From Nitrospirota bacterium (GTDB lineage: Bacteria > Nitrospirota > Nitrospiria > Nitrospirales > UBA8639), in assembly GCA_003233615.1 (NCBI GenBank), contig QIMB01000050.1, forward strand, positions 1 through 7,363: a stretch of 7,363 bases of DNA, read 5' to 3'. Both the position numbers and the translations under genes were made by a program. Below, in pieces: positions 1 to 5,450 of this stretch. The first letter of the stretch is position 1. Every line of letters starts with the position of its first letter. The notes below the pieces were generated by a model. It was given only the letters and a program-made list of their open reading frames with translations. It did not search any database and was not told the origin of the DNA.

Positions 1-546
1 CCTGATTCTCCGGTCAGCAATACGGTCACATCGCTTTGAGCAGCCAGACGCAGGCGACGAAAGATCTCTTGCATGGCAGGGCTTTTGCCGATGAGCTGCT
101 GGAAAGCTTCTCGCGATTTTGTCTGCTCTTCTAAGACTGCGATTTTCTCATTGTTCAGAATAAAGGAGGTGAGATCGGTAAAGGTTCCAACCGCACCAGC
201 CACAGTGCCCTGGTCATCCCGGAGAATAGACACATTGCCATAAAGATAGAGTTCTCTCTCTCCCGTCTTTGCCGAGCACCTTGCATTCTTGATTGCAGAT
301 GCCCCATGGATAGGGCGAAGGATTCTCGAGGAATTCTGTGAGGACTCGAAACCCTTTACAATTTTGGCCTTCTAAAATGTGGCAGGATTGCCCAATGACA
401 TCAGTACTGGAATACCCGGTAATCCTAGCCGCGCCGGTACTCCAGGCTACGATATGACCCTTTGCATCCACAGTGAAGACGCCATCAGCCATCACATCCA
501 GCATGTTACTCAGGATGACAGGATTTTTACGAAAATCTAATTCCAT
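1..546 (-). CDS. PAS-domain sigma-54-dependent transcriptional activator, N-terminal part, frame broken
   Basis: This is the 5' part of an enhancer-binding transcription activator; the rest lies beyond the left edge. Residues 1-98 read as a PAS sensor domain (DGVFTVDAKGHIVAW, then ARITGYSSTDVIGQSC) with four cysteines, C55, C63, C84 and C88. The open frame then hits TGA at 214-216. One frame over, the protein continues without interruption: ELYLYGNVSILRDDQG, the PAS tail VGTFTDLT, a linker, and then IGKSPAMQEIF and VTVLLTGESG, which is the start of a sigma-54 AAA+ domain with its Walker A loop at the window edge. The switch falls in a (TC)5 tract at 253-262; adding one GA unit, or removing one G from the adjacent GGG, on the coding strand joins the halves. 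ATG 546 is the only start, because an in-frame TAG lies 18 bp upstream; no good ribosome site is visible. Family assignment is firm. Whether the break is a real mutation, phase variation or a sequencing error cannot be told. Confidence 0.8.
253..262. repeat. (TC)5 dinucleotide tract at a frame break
   Basis: Five TC units followed by CC sit exactly where the reading frame of the PAS/sigma-54 regulator changes. On the coding strand this is GGG followed by GA repeats. Such tracts gain or lose units by slippage, so this is the likely site of the indel. Confidence 0.6.
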
Positions 547-712
547 AAGAATGAAAAGAGAGAACTATGAAGAACAGGAAGTGAGAGAAAACAAAAAGAC
601 ATTACACATGACGCATGAGGTTAATGGTCGGATCATAATGAACACAAAGACTTTCTTTGCATTCCTTCCGCCTCACGCTTCACGAGCCTTTGGCTTTTCT
701 CTCCGTCCTAAT

Positions 713-2461
713 CTATTGTGCCACCAATAGTGATTGAAACGCGGGGTTGGTTTTGACTAATCCCTTGAGGGTATCGTTCTCCAGCATATAGGCCCAACTT
801 TGCGGGCTAGCACCTGGAATTTTTTTATGCCAATCCTTCGCTTGTTGCAAGAGATCCAGCATCGCCTGATCATCACGTGGGACATGAAAGGCCAGGCTAT
901 AGGCCATGGCATAGGTCGCTGCAAATTTATTCAAAGGATCTTTCGTCAGATCAAAGGCTTGCTTGGCCTCGTTATAGCCTTTGCGAATATCAGGGTCATC
1001 AAAATGCCGATTCCAGGCTACTTTTCCGATGCGAGCCCATGCGAGCTCCAACAACACTTCTGCCCGCATCTCTTCTTGTTCCGCCGGGACTTCTGCTAAC
1101 AATTCTTGCGGGGAAGACAGGGAGGCTCTTTGGTCATTCACCCAACGATAGGTGGAAATCAGATGTAAGCGATTGTGAAAATCTCCGGGCTCAAGTGAGG
1201 CAAGTGCTTCCATCACCGGAATCATACGATAGAGATAATCAGCAGGGGTCGGTTCTGCTTTTCCTCCGGTTACCATGCCTAAGCCCAAATCAAAACGATC
1301 TGTTTGGGATTTTATTGTCCAATACAATTCATTAAAATGCTCAAGTAAACGGGCATCAGCGATAGGAATACCATTGAAATTGCTTCCTAAATCCAGAATG
1401 CCCTGATAGAGTTGATTGGCATACACCCCCAACACATGTGTGTTGGCCGGTGCAAACATCAACGTCCGATTGAGTCGCATGAGGGCTTCTAATCGAGTGG
1501 AGGATGCTTGCGCCTGTTCAACGCTAGCTAGAGCGGCCTGGGCTTGATCATCGGGCCCGAACCATGTGGTTGAATGGGGAACGAACCCCCCGGCATCGAC
1601 AACGAATGGGATCGTGGTTCCATGAAGGCCTTCAAGCGGAATATCGAGTACCGCTTGATCAATAGGGAACCCCAATCGATTGAGATCTGACAGCACCACC
1701 CATTTCACCTGTACGGATTGAATCACACGTTGCACTTTTTTGTAGGGAACGACCCAATCAGCCGAACCAGGACCATTAGAAACTGGTGCCGTGAGTGGAT
1801 TCGGATACGATATTGTGGTGGTCAGAAACGTGGTGGGAGCTGCATGAACCAAGCTTTCATCGGCAGAAGGAAAGGAGGCATGCGGCAACGTTCCAGATTT
1901 CAGTGGCTCAATGGTAAAGGGATGATCGGGTTCATATCGGGCAATATCATGCATGACAAAAAATGATGGCGCCAATTGCTTGCTACTCGTTTCAGAAATA
2001 TAAAATCGTTGAAAATCTTTAAAATCCACTAATTGTCCCGGGCCGGGCCAAATATTATCTAATCCCCGATCTCCTTGACTCAACATCTGTGCATGAGCCT
2101 TAGCTCGTCGTGTGGCACACCATTCATAAATAGGGCTCAAGGCATCAGGGAAATTTCCATCAACCAACAACTGCTGTTGCGCCATTTTCAACAAACACAC
2201 AAAATCACGCTGTCCCGCCGCAACTCGATCGTTCTTGCCAACGGCATGAGCATATTCCGTAATAGTCGTGAGCAATTCCTTGTCGCTAATCGCCTGTGGT
2301 CCGCTAGCCCAGGTCGTTGCCATGGGTAACAGACAGAAGGCACACAGTATGATGATCCACGTGGAGGTGGTGAACTCATGTAGCCTATCTGTATGGGGAA
2401 CATCGTGAGCCCCATGTCGTGGAGTAATTTTCACAATCAGTTGATGACACACTGTACTCAT
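713..2461 (-). CDS. Exported protein of unknown function, 582 aa
   Basis: I do not recognise this family. The start chosen is ATG 2461, because an AGAGGAG ribosome site (2471-2477) lies 9 nt upstream; the frame is open to a TTG at 2470, but that codon touches the ribosome site. A hydrophobic stretch at residues 34-50 (WIIILCAFCLLPMATTW) ending in WASG looks like a signal peptide with a long 33-residue N-region, so the protein should be periplasmic or anchored. The mature part holds two cysteines (C89, C115), an aromatic Pro-rich middle (residues 135-300), and a helical C-terminal third (about 300-570), where segments such as RAEVLLELAWARIGKVAW and NKFAATYAMAYSLAF resemble TPR-like helices. 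That resemblance is inference. The cupredoxin gene ends 79 bp upstream on the same strand, so the two may be co-transcribed. The frame is uninterrupted. Confidence 0.85.
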   Translation of the reverse strand: MSTVCHQLIVKITPRHGAHDVPHTDRLHEFTTSTWIIILCAFCLLPMATTWASGPQAISDKELLTTITEYAHAVGKNDRVAAGQRDFVCLLKMAQQQLLVDGNFPDALSPIYEWCATRRAKAHAQMLSQGDRGLDNIWPGPGQLVDFKDFQRFYISETSSKQLAPSFFVMHDIARYEPDHPFTIEPLKSGTLPHASFPSADESLVHAAPTTFLTTTISYPNPLTAPVSNGPGSADWVVPYKKVQRVIQSVQVKWVVLSDLNRLGFPIDQAVLDIPLEGLHGTTIPFVVDAGGFVPHSTTWFGPDDQAQAALASVEQAQASSTRLEALMRLNRTLMFAPANTHVLGVYANQLYQGILDLGSNFNGIPIADARLLEHFNELYWTIKSQTDRFDLGLGMVTGGKAEPTPADYLYRMIPVMEALASLEPGDFHNRLHLISTYRWVNDQRASLSSPQELLAEVPAEQEEMRAEVLLELAWARIGKVAWNRHFDDPDIRKGYNEAKQAFDLTKDPLNKFAATYAMAYSLAFHVPRDDQAMLDLLQQAKDWHKKIPGASPQSWAYMLENDTLKGLVKTNPAFQSLLVAQ

Positions 2462-2470
2462 GGAACCCAA

Positions 2471-2477
2471 CTCCTCT
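2471..2477 (-). promoter_or_regulatory. Ribosome binding site AGAGGAG for the 582-aa exported protein
   Basis: AGAGGAG on the minus strand lies 9 nt before ATG 2461. It decides the start in favour of ATG 2461 over the in-frame TTG at 2470. Confidence 0.65.
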
Positions 2478-2540
2478 TCACAAACATGTGAAATGAAAAG
2501 TGCCTGTTGGTTGACGCGAGGTCACCCTTGGGCGAATCGA

Positions 2541-3098
2541 TTACTGTAGCATACCCTGATTCTCACGCACCACGATCGTACCCCTCATGACATGGCCTGG
2601 TAAATCGCAGAAATAGGGATAGGTGCCGGGCCGGGCCGGCGTAAAGGTGATTTCCGTCTGTCCACGTGTTGACAACAACACCCGCACAAAACCTTCTTTG
2701 GCGAACTGCGGGGCGCCACTGCCGCTGACTGTCACATGGGAGTCGGCTAATAATCCTACCGGCACAAATGCATGCAGTTCGGTATCTAAATTTTTCAAAA
2801 CTAACCGCGTGCGTTCTCCGACAGGAATCGTCACGCTCTGAGGTTGAAATTCACGGGAGTGGATATTAATCGTTACTTCAAGCGCTTCCAGGTTAGGAAC
2901 TGACGGCAGGCTCGTCGGAGTGGCACTCCAAACCGGCTCAGCAGGCATCAAATGCGACATGGTGACTATCAAAAAAAGCAAAAACACCCGTTGAAGAGGA
3001 ACAATGGATACGTGATGGAGTGCAGTAACACGCATGATTCCAGTATACCGTATGGCTTCTCGACGGCGAAAGAATCGGATGGATTTGGCCTGAGACAT
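2541..3098 (-). CDS. Exported cupredoxin-domain protein (type 1 copper)
   Basis: This is a small periplasmic blue-copper-type protein, probably an electron carrier or copper-handling protein. In the 185-aa reading, residues 38-59 form a signal peptide core (VFLLFLIVTMSHLMPAEPVWSA) and residues 73-178 a cupredoxin fold with VTIPVGERTRLVLKN typical of its beta-strands. Candidate copper ligands are H109 (LHAF), C164 and H169 (YFCDLPGH), and M171 (VMRG). The Cys-to-Met loop is short, C-x4-H-x1-M, as in some cupredoxin_1-like proteins. The start is uncertain. ATG 3098 has no clear ribosome site and gives a long Arg-rich leader (RFFRRREAIR). ATG 3035 (residue 22) has a modest TGGA 4 nt upstream and gives a normal signal peptide, so it may be the real one. 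The 582-aa exported protein follows after 79 bp on the same strand. The cupredoxin assignment is firm; the partner is not known. Confidence 0.87.
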   Translation of the reverse strand: MSQAKSIRFFRRREAIRYTGIMRVTALHHVSIVPLQRVFLLFLIVTMSHLMPAEPVWSATPTSLPSVPNLEALEVTINIHSREFQPQSVTIPVGERTRLVLKNLDTELHAFVPVGLLADSHVTVSGSGAPQFAKEGFVRVLLSTRGQTEITFTPARPGTYPYFCDLPGHVMRGTIVVRENQGMLQ

Positions 3099-3103
3099 TT
3101 TCC

Positions 3104-3119
3104 GTTAATACGTATAAAC
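3104..3119. promoter_or_regulatory. Near-palindrome GTTAATACGTATAAAC, candidate operator
   Basis: A 16-bp sequence equals its own reverse complement at 14 of 16 positions and is centred on TACGTA. It lies 5 bp before ATG 3098 and 68 bp before ATG 3035 of the cupredoxin gene. If 3035 is the true start, this is where a promoter or operator would be expected, and TATACG or TATTAA could serve as a -10 box. Binding of a dimeric regulator is inference. Confidence 0.3.
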
Positions 3120-3154
3120 ACCTACTTTAGGATGCTTGGAATACAACAAAATTC

Positions 3155-3183
3155 TTGATGGAGTCAGAAGATCTAAAGATATT
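3155..3183 (+). promoter_or_regulatory. Candidate sigma-70-type promoter for the 55-aa membrane peptide
   Basis: TTGATG (3155-3160) and GATATT (3178-3183) each match the -35 and -10 consensus at 4 of 6 positions, with a 17-bp spacer, 45 bp before ATG 3229. The match is modest, and such pairs arise by chance in AT-rich DNA. Confidence 0.25.
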
Positions 3184-3228
3184 ATGGAACTTGCCGAAAA
3201 CTATTGAGATTATGAGGAAATACGACAT

Positions 3229-3396
3229 ATGAACGCGCTTGCCACGTTTTTCGGAAACGACCCAGTAACCATGATACTTGGAAGTGTGCTAGTCACGGGC
3301 GTCTTGGTCTTTGGCTGGTTTGAGAATCGACGGACTGCACGCCTGCCTCACCTCGGAACCGTCATGGTCAAAAATCGACTAAAAAGTACCAACTAA
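3229..3396 (+). CDS. Small single-helix membrane protein, 55 aa
   Basis: A short gene of unrecognised family. ATG 3229 is preceded by GAGGA (3214-3218) at a 10-nt distance, a good ribosome site. The product begins MNALATFFGNDP, then has one hydrophobic helix at about residues 13-30 (VTMILGSVLVTGVLVFGW), followed by a basic tail (FENRRTARLP, then VKNRLKST). By the positive-inside rule the C-terminus should be cytoplasmic and the N-terminus outside. It is divergent from the cupredoxin gene and stands alone, with about 650 bp of non-coding DNA after it. The ribosome site, the clean helix and the charged tail argue that it is a real gene; there is no homology to support it. Confidence 0.5.
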   Translation: MNALATFFGNDPVTMILGSVLVTGVLVFGWFENRRTARLPHLGTVMVKNRLKSTN

Positions 3397-3485
3397 GTTT
3401 CTAACCATTTCTCTTCTTCCTTAACCATTCGGCTTCTCACTCCTTCTGTCCTGGAGATCGTACCATGCATGGGAAGCGTTGGATT

Positions 3486-3508
3486 GGACCGTACTGAATG
3501 TATGGTCC
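3486..3508. repeat. Stem-loop GGACCGTAC / GTATGGTCC
   Basis: Nine base pairs (one G-T) close a 5-nt TGAAT loop about 90 bp after the 55-aa gene. No T-run follows, so it is not a standard intrinsic terminator. A second small hairpin, CTTAG-GTGG-CTAAG, lies at 3537-3550. Confidence 0.35.
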
Positions 3509-3560
3509 GAGTCAATCGACGTTGCTCCGGACAGGCCTTAGGTGGCTAAGTCTCTCACAG

Positions 3561-3590
3561 TGTCATCCTGAGTGCAGCGAAAGATCTGGG
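3561..3590 (+). repeat. Dispersed intergenic repeat of the TCATCCTGAGYGNAGCGAA type
   Basis: The sequence TGTCATCCTGAGTGCAGCGA, followed by AAGATCTGGG, matches from memory a short motif found in many copies between genes in diverse bacteria. Its ends, ATCCT and AAGAT, can nearly pair. It runs directly into the left arm of the large inverted repeat, so it may be part of that element's edge. Copy number in this genome cannot be seen from the window. Confidence 0.5.
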
Positions 3591-3945
3591 ATCATACAGA
3601 ATTCATGGTTCGAGCAAGGAATGCAGGCTCATGTTGAATCCTCCTCTCCCTTGTAGGGAGAGGATACCAGGTGAGGGTGACACGCACGAGGATGAGCCTC
3701 ATGCCTACTGAGAGTTGTGTAAGGGCTTCCTCGCAGCAGTTCCCCAAAGTGTTCATTGAGCCTATTGGCTTTGGCCCATATCTCGTGCACTGTTCAGCCA
3801 CCTTCACCCTTACCCTGCCAGGGCGAGGGCGTCTGAAGAGACACGTCATCCTCGTGTTCATTGTTGCCTGTTGCCCTGCTTTTCCACATCGAACACCATT
3901 GTACTCCATCTGGCTCGAACCATGAATTCCGCATGATCCAGGATC
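3583..3945. repeat. 363-bp inverted-repeat element (MITE-like), non-coding
   Basis: The 33-bp arms at 3583-3615 and 3913-3945 match in inverted orientation at 29 of 33 positions, including an exact 17-bp core GAATTCATGGTTCGAGC. Inside are further inverted matches: CACGAGGATGA at 3685-3695 against 3846-3856 (exact), and GTGAGGGTGA at 3671-3680 against 3804-3813 (9 of 10). Two local hairpins are present: 3642-3664, a perfect 9-bp stem TCCTCTCCC/GGGAGAGGA; and 3807-3829, built from CCCT/AGGG blocks. Open frames across it on both strands are low-complexity in composition and have no recognisable protein features, so I treat them as chance. There is no transposase. It could be a non-autonomous mobile element or a composite of palindromic intergenic repeats. 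No target-site duplication is obvious. Confidence 0.6.
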
Positions 3946-4046
3946 TGTGCCCAGCTGAACAAGGATCCTCGGTATGAACCTTGTGTTCCCACAAAAGGGT
4001 ACGCGAAGCATATCGCTAAGACAGAACTGAGAAATGTGTTAAAGAA

Positions 4047-4250
4047 TTAGAACTGGCTTGATAAAGCCAAAGAACGATGTGGCGAGAGTGCAGCACTTTG
4101 TCGATGCAAACTAGAACGATAACTATGACGAAGGCGACGCGCATGGTTGTGACAAATGCCATGGGATATTTGTTCAGAGGAACTCTCTAGCCTCTGTGCT
4201 TGAATATCTCGTTGGTCTTCTTGCTCACACCAGGCACAAATCTTAATCAT
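4047..4250 (-). CDS. Small CxxC...CxxH protein, putative zinc-binding, 67 aa
   Basis: The protein starts MIKICAWCEQ and has ISHGICHNHARRL at residues 28-40. The pair C5/C8 with C33/H36 (with H30 in SHGIC) is the pattern of a widespread group of short, mostly uncharacterised proteins that begin ICAWC and carry SHGICPxC/H; zinc binding is likely but inferred. The C-terminal 25 residues are Ser/Arg/His-rich (SLHRQSAALSPHRS) and look unstructured. The start is ATG 4250, because GGGAG (4256-4260) lies 5 nt upstream; an in-frame ATG at 4262 would lie upstream of that ribosome site. A hairpin TGGCTT-TATC-AAGCCA overlaps the last codons (4054-4069) and is followed by a T-rich stretch, a weak possible terminator. 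It is a lone gene, divergent from the membrane protein to its right. Confidence 0.68.
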   Translation of the reverse strand: MIKICAWCEQEDQRDIQAQRLESSSEQISHGICHNHARRLRHSYRSSLHRQSAALSPHRSLALSSQF

Positions 4251-4255
4251 CGCTG

Positions 4256-4260
4256 CTCCC
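4256..4260 (-). promoter_or_regulatory. Ribosome binding site GGGAG for the CxxC small protein
   Basis: GGGAG on the minus strand lies 5 nt before ATG 4250. It fixes the start at 4250 rather than at 4262. Confidence 0.55.
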
Positions 4261-4407
4261 ATGCTGTGTTGAATAATCTAGCTGTACAAACATATGAAAT
4301 GGAACAAGCAAGAACAAGGCCAGGGCACAATGGCAGTGATTTTCCCATAAAACAGGAGATTTTCAAGCACTTCTCACAAAATGCATTCTAAATTTTTGAG
4401 ACAATTG

Positions 4408-4437
4408 GATACAGAGTTGAATCGAAAGTGATACAGA
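4408..4437 (+). repeat. Direct repeat GATACAGA, two copies 22 bp apart
   Basis: GATACAGA occurs at 4408-4415 and again at 4430-4437, about two helical turns apart, in the region upstream of the membrane protein and SelO. This could be a paired regulator site; with only 8 bp per copy, chance is a real alternative. The rest of 4263-4490 shows no gene and no strong promoter. Confidence 0.22.
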
Positions 4438-4490
4438 ATGTCTTGGTGGAATGAGCCGATAAAGAAGTAAGTCACTAGAGCCTTTAAATC

Positions 4491-4594
4491 ATGAACGAAT
4501 CACAACAATTCAAAAGCACCCCCTTCCAGTCACAAAAATCTTTGGGGAAGCATTCAAATTCCCTTTTCGTCATACTCGGCAATTCTGGATATGG
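4491..4594 (+). other. Probable frameshifted N-terminal coding segment of the membrane protein
   Basis: The frame of the downstream membrane protein is open well upstream of its first usable start and reads like protein: PVTKIFGEAFKFPFR, then HTRQFWIWV leading straight into the first membrane helix. That frame has no ATG, GTG or TTG before 4595 until a TAA at 4460. ATG 4491 lies in another frame (MNESQQFKST). One extra C in the C5 run at 4519-4523 joins them as MNESQQFKSTPLPVTKIF and gives a 292-aa protein. A weak AGAG lies 10 nt before ATG 4491. Confidence 0.5.
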
Positions 4595-5368
4595 GTGCTA
4601 AGCCTTTGTCTGGTCTGGTTCGCGATTTCCCAGGCTGAAATTTATTTCATATTGCCTTCGCTGAGAGACCTTCCAATAATGGTAAGGATTGGCGTATTGA
4701 ACGTGTTAGGTGTACTAGGGAACGCATTGGTTTTTACCTTCATCGCTCTGCCCTGTCATCGAATTGTTTTGTTGGAAGAGCAGCAAGAACGGTGGCTAGA
4801 ATTTTTTAGATGGAACCACAGGGAGACACGTTTTTTTATTTGGGGCTTTCTTATTTGTTTCGTGGTTATTTTGGTTCTATTGCTTCCACTTATGATGGGG
4901 ACATCGTACTCCTTTCTAACGAGTTTTGTTATGAATTTCCTTAGAGCTATGGATTACTTTTTCCTTGAATGGTTACTTCCCAGAGCATGGGTTTCAACAA
5001 TAATGATTTTCGGAATGTATTTTATTCCATACTTTATTGCTCTTTATGTGTTGAGTAGGGTGAGTCTCATATTACCGGCCACGGCCATTGATGAAAAACC
5101 AACGCTTGCATGGATTTGGAAGCTGTCCACAGGAAATGGATGGCGATTAACTTTCCTGACCACAATTCCCATGATTGTGTGTTTACTGGTCAGTTCAAGT
5201 CTCAATATGGTGGATTTCATGCCACCTTCTCTTTTTTGGATTCCAGGGATCATCGGAATCGGTTGGTTTGTCTTTTGGGGAATGTTAGAAGCCGTGCTAT
5301 TATCTGAGGCCTATAAAGAATTGAGATCGCAACAACAGGTTCCTAGCTTGGTTCTCAACATCGATTAG
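4595..5368 (+). CDS. Polytopic inner-membrane protein of unknown function
   Basis: An integral membrane protein of 257 aa from GTG 4595, probably lacking about 35 N-terminal residues because of a frame slip upstream. Hydrophobic segments lie at about residues 1-20, 30-53, 79-102, 106-126, 131-155, 184-205 and 214-237, so six or seven membrane passes. Between the fifth and sixth is RVSLILPATAIDEKPTLAWI followed by WKLSTGNGWRL; this pattern of a conserved loop with a Trp-rich segment recalls bacterial DUF975/YciC-like or glycerophosphodiesterase membrane-domain proteins, but I cannot assign a family. The GTG start falls inside the first helix, just after FWIW in the same frame, and has no ribosome site, another sign that it is not the natural start. 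SelO follows on the same strand after 82 bp, so co-transcription is possible. No terminator is seen between them. Confidence 0.78.
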   Translation: MLSLCLVWFAISQAEIYFILPSLRDLPIMVRIGVLNVLGVLGNALVFTFIALPCHRIVLLEEQQERWLEFFRWNHRETRFFIWGFLICFVVILVLLLPLMMGTSYSFLTSFVMNFLRAMDYFFLEWLLPRAWVSTIMIFGMYFIPYFIALYVLSRVSLILPATAIDEKPTLAWIWKLSTGNGWRLTFLTTIPMIVCLLVSSSLNMVDFMPPSLFWIPGIIGIGWFVFWGMLEAVLLSEAYKELRSQQQVPSLVLNID

Positions 5369-5450
5369 TCACAACCGCTCTGCCTGTGGTTCAACCTTTG
5401 TGTTATTCCCTTCGGTTGCTCAACTAGAATCAGTCACGGATAATGAGTGT

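Larger units (their letters stand above)
3397..4046. other. Long non-coding stretch between the 55-aa gene and the CxxC small gene
   Basis: About 650 bp hold no gene I can support. It starts with a pyrimidine-rich tract (3398-3422), then the two small hairpins, then the dispersed motif and the 363-bp inverted repeat. The last 100 bp (3946-4046) show only a weak TTGTG/CACAA hairpin (near 3981-3994) and no other signal. Confidence 0.55.

Noticed and set aside
685..699. AGCC-TTT-GGCT hairpin followed by TTTCT as a terminator
   Set aside because: The T-run points along the plus strand, whereas the flanking genes are on the minus strand; the 4-bp stem is too weak.
473..730. 85-aa plus-strand open frame crossing the start of the PAS regulator
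   Set aside because: Overlaps a well-supported gene on the other strand and an AT-rich intergenic region, with no protein features.
877..1335. 152-aa plus-strand open frame
   Set aside because: A shadow of the 582-aa exported protein on the opposite strand; no start signal or recognisable domain.
3592..4011. 139-aa minus-strand open frame
   Set aside because: It is laid across the inverted-repeat element and has no ribosome site or recognisable motif; low-value composition suggests chance.
5400..5450. Longer SelO starting at GTG 5400
   Set aside because: The added 17 residues do not fit SelO N-termini, and numbering from ATG 5451 matches the catalytic positions of the studied enzyme.
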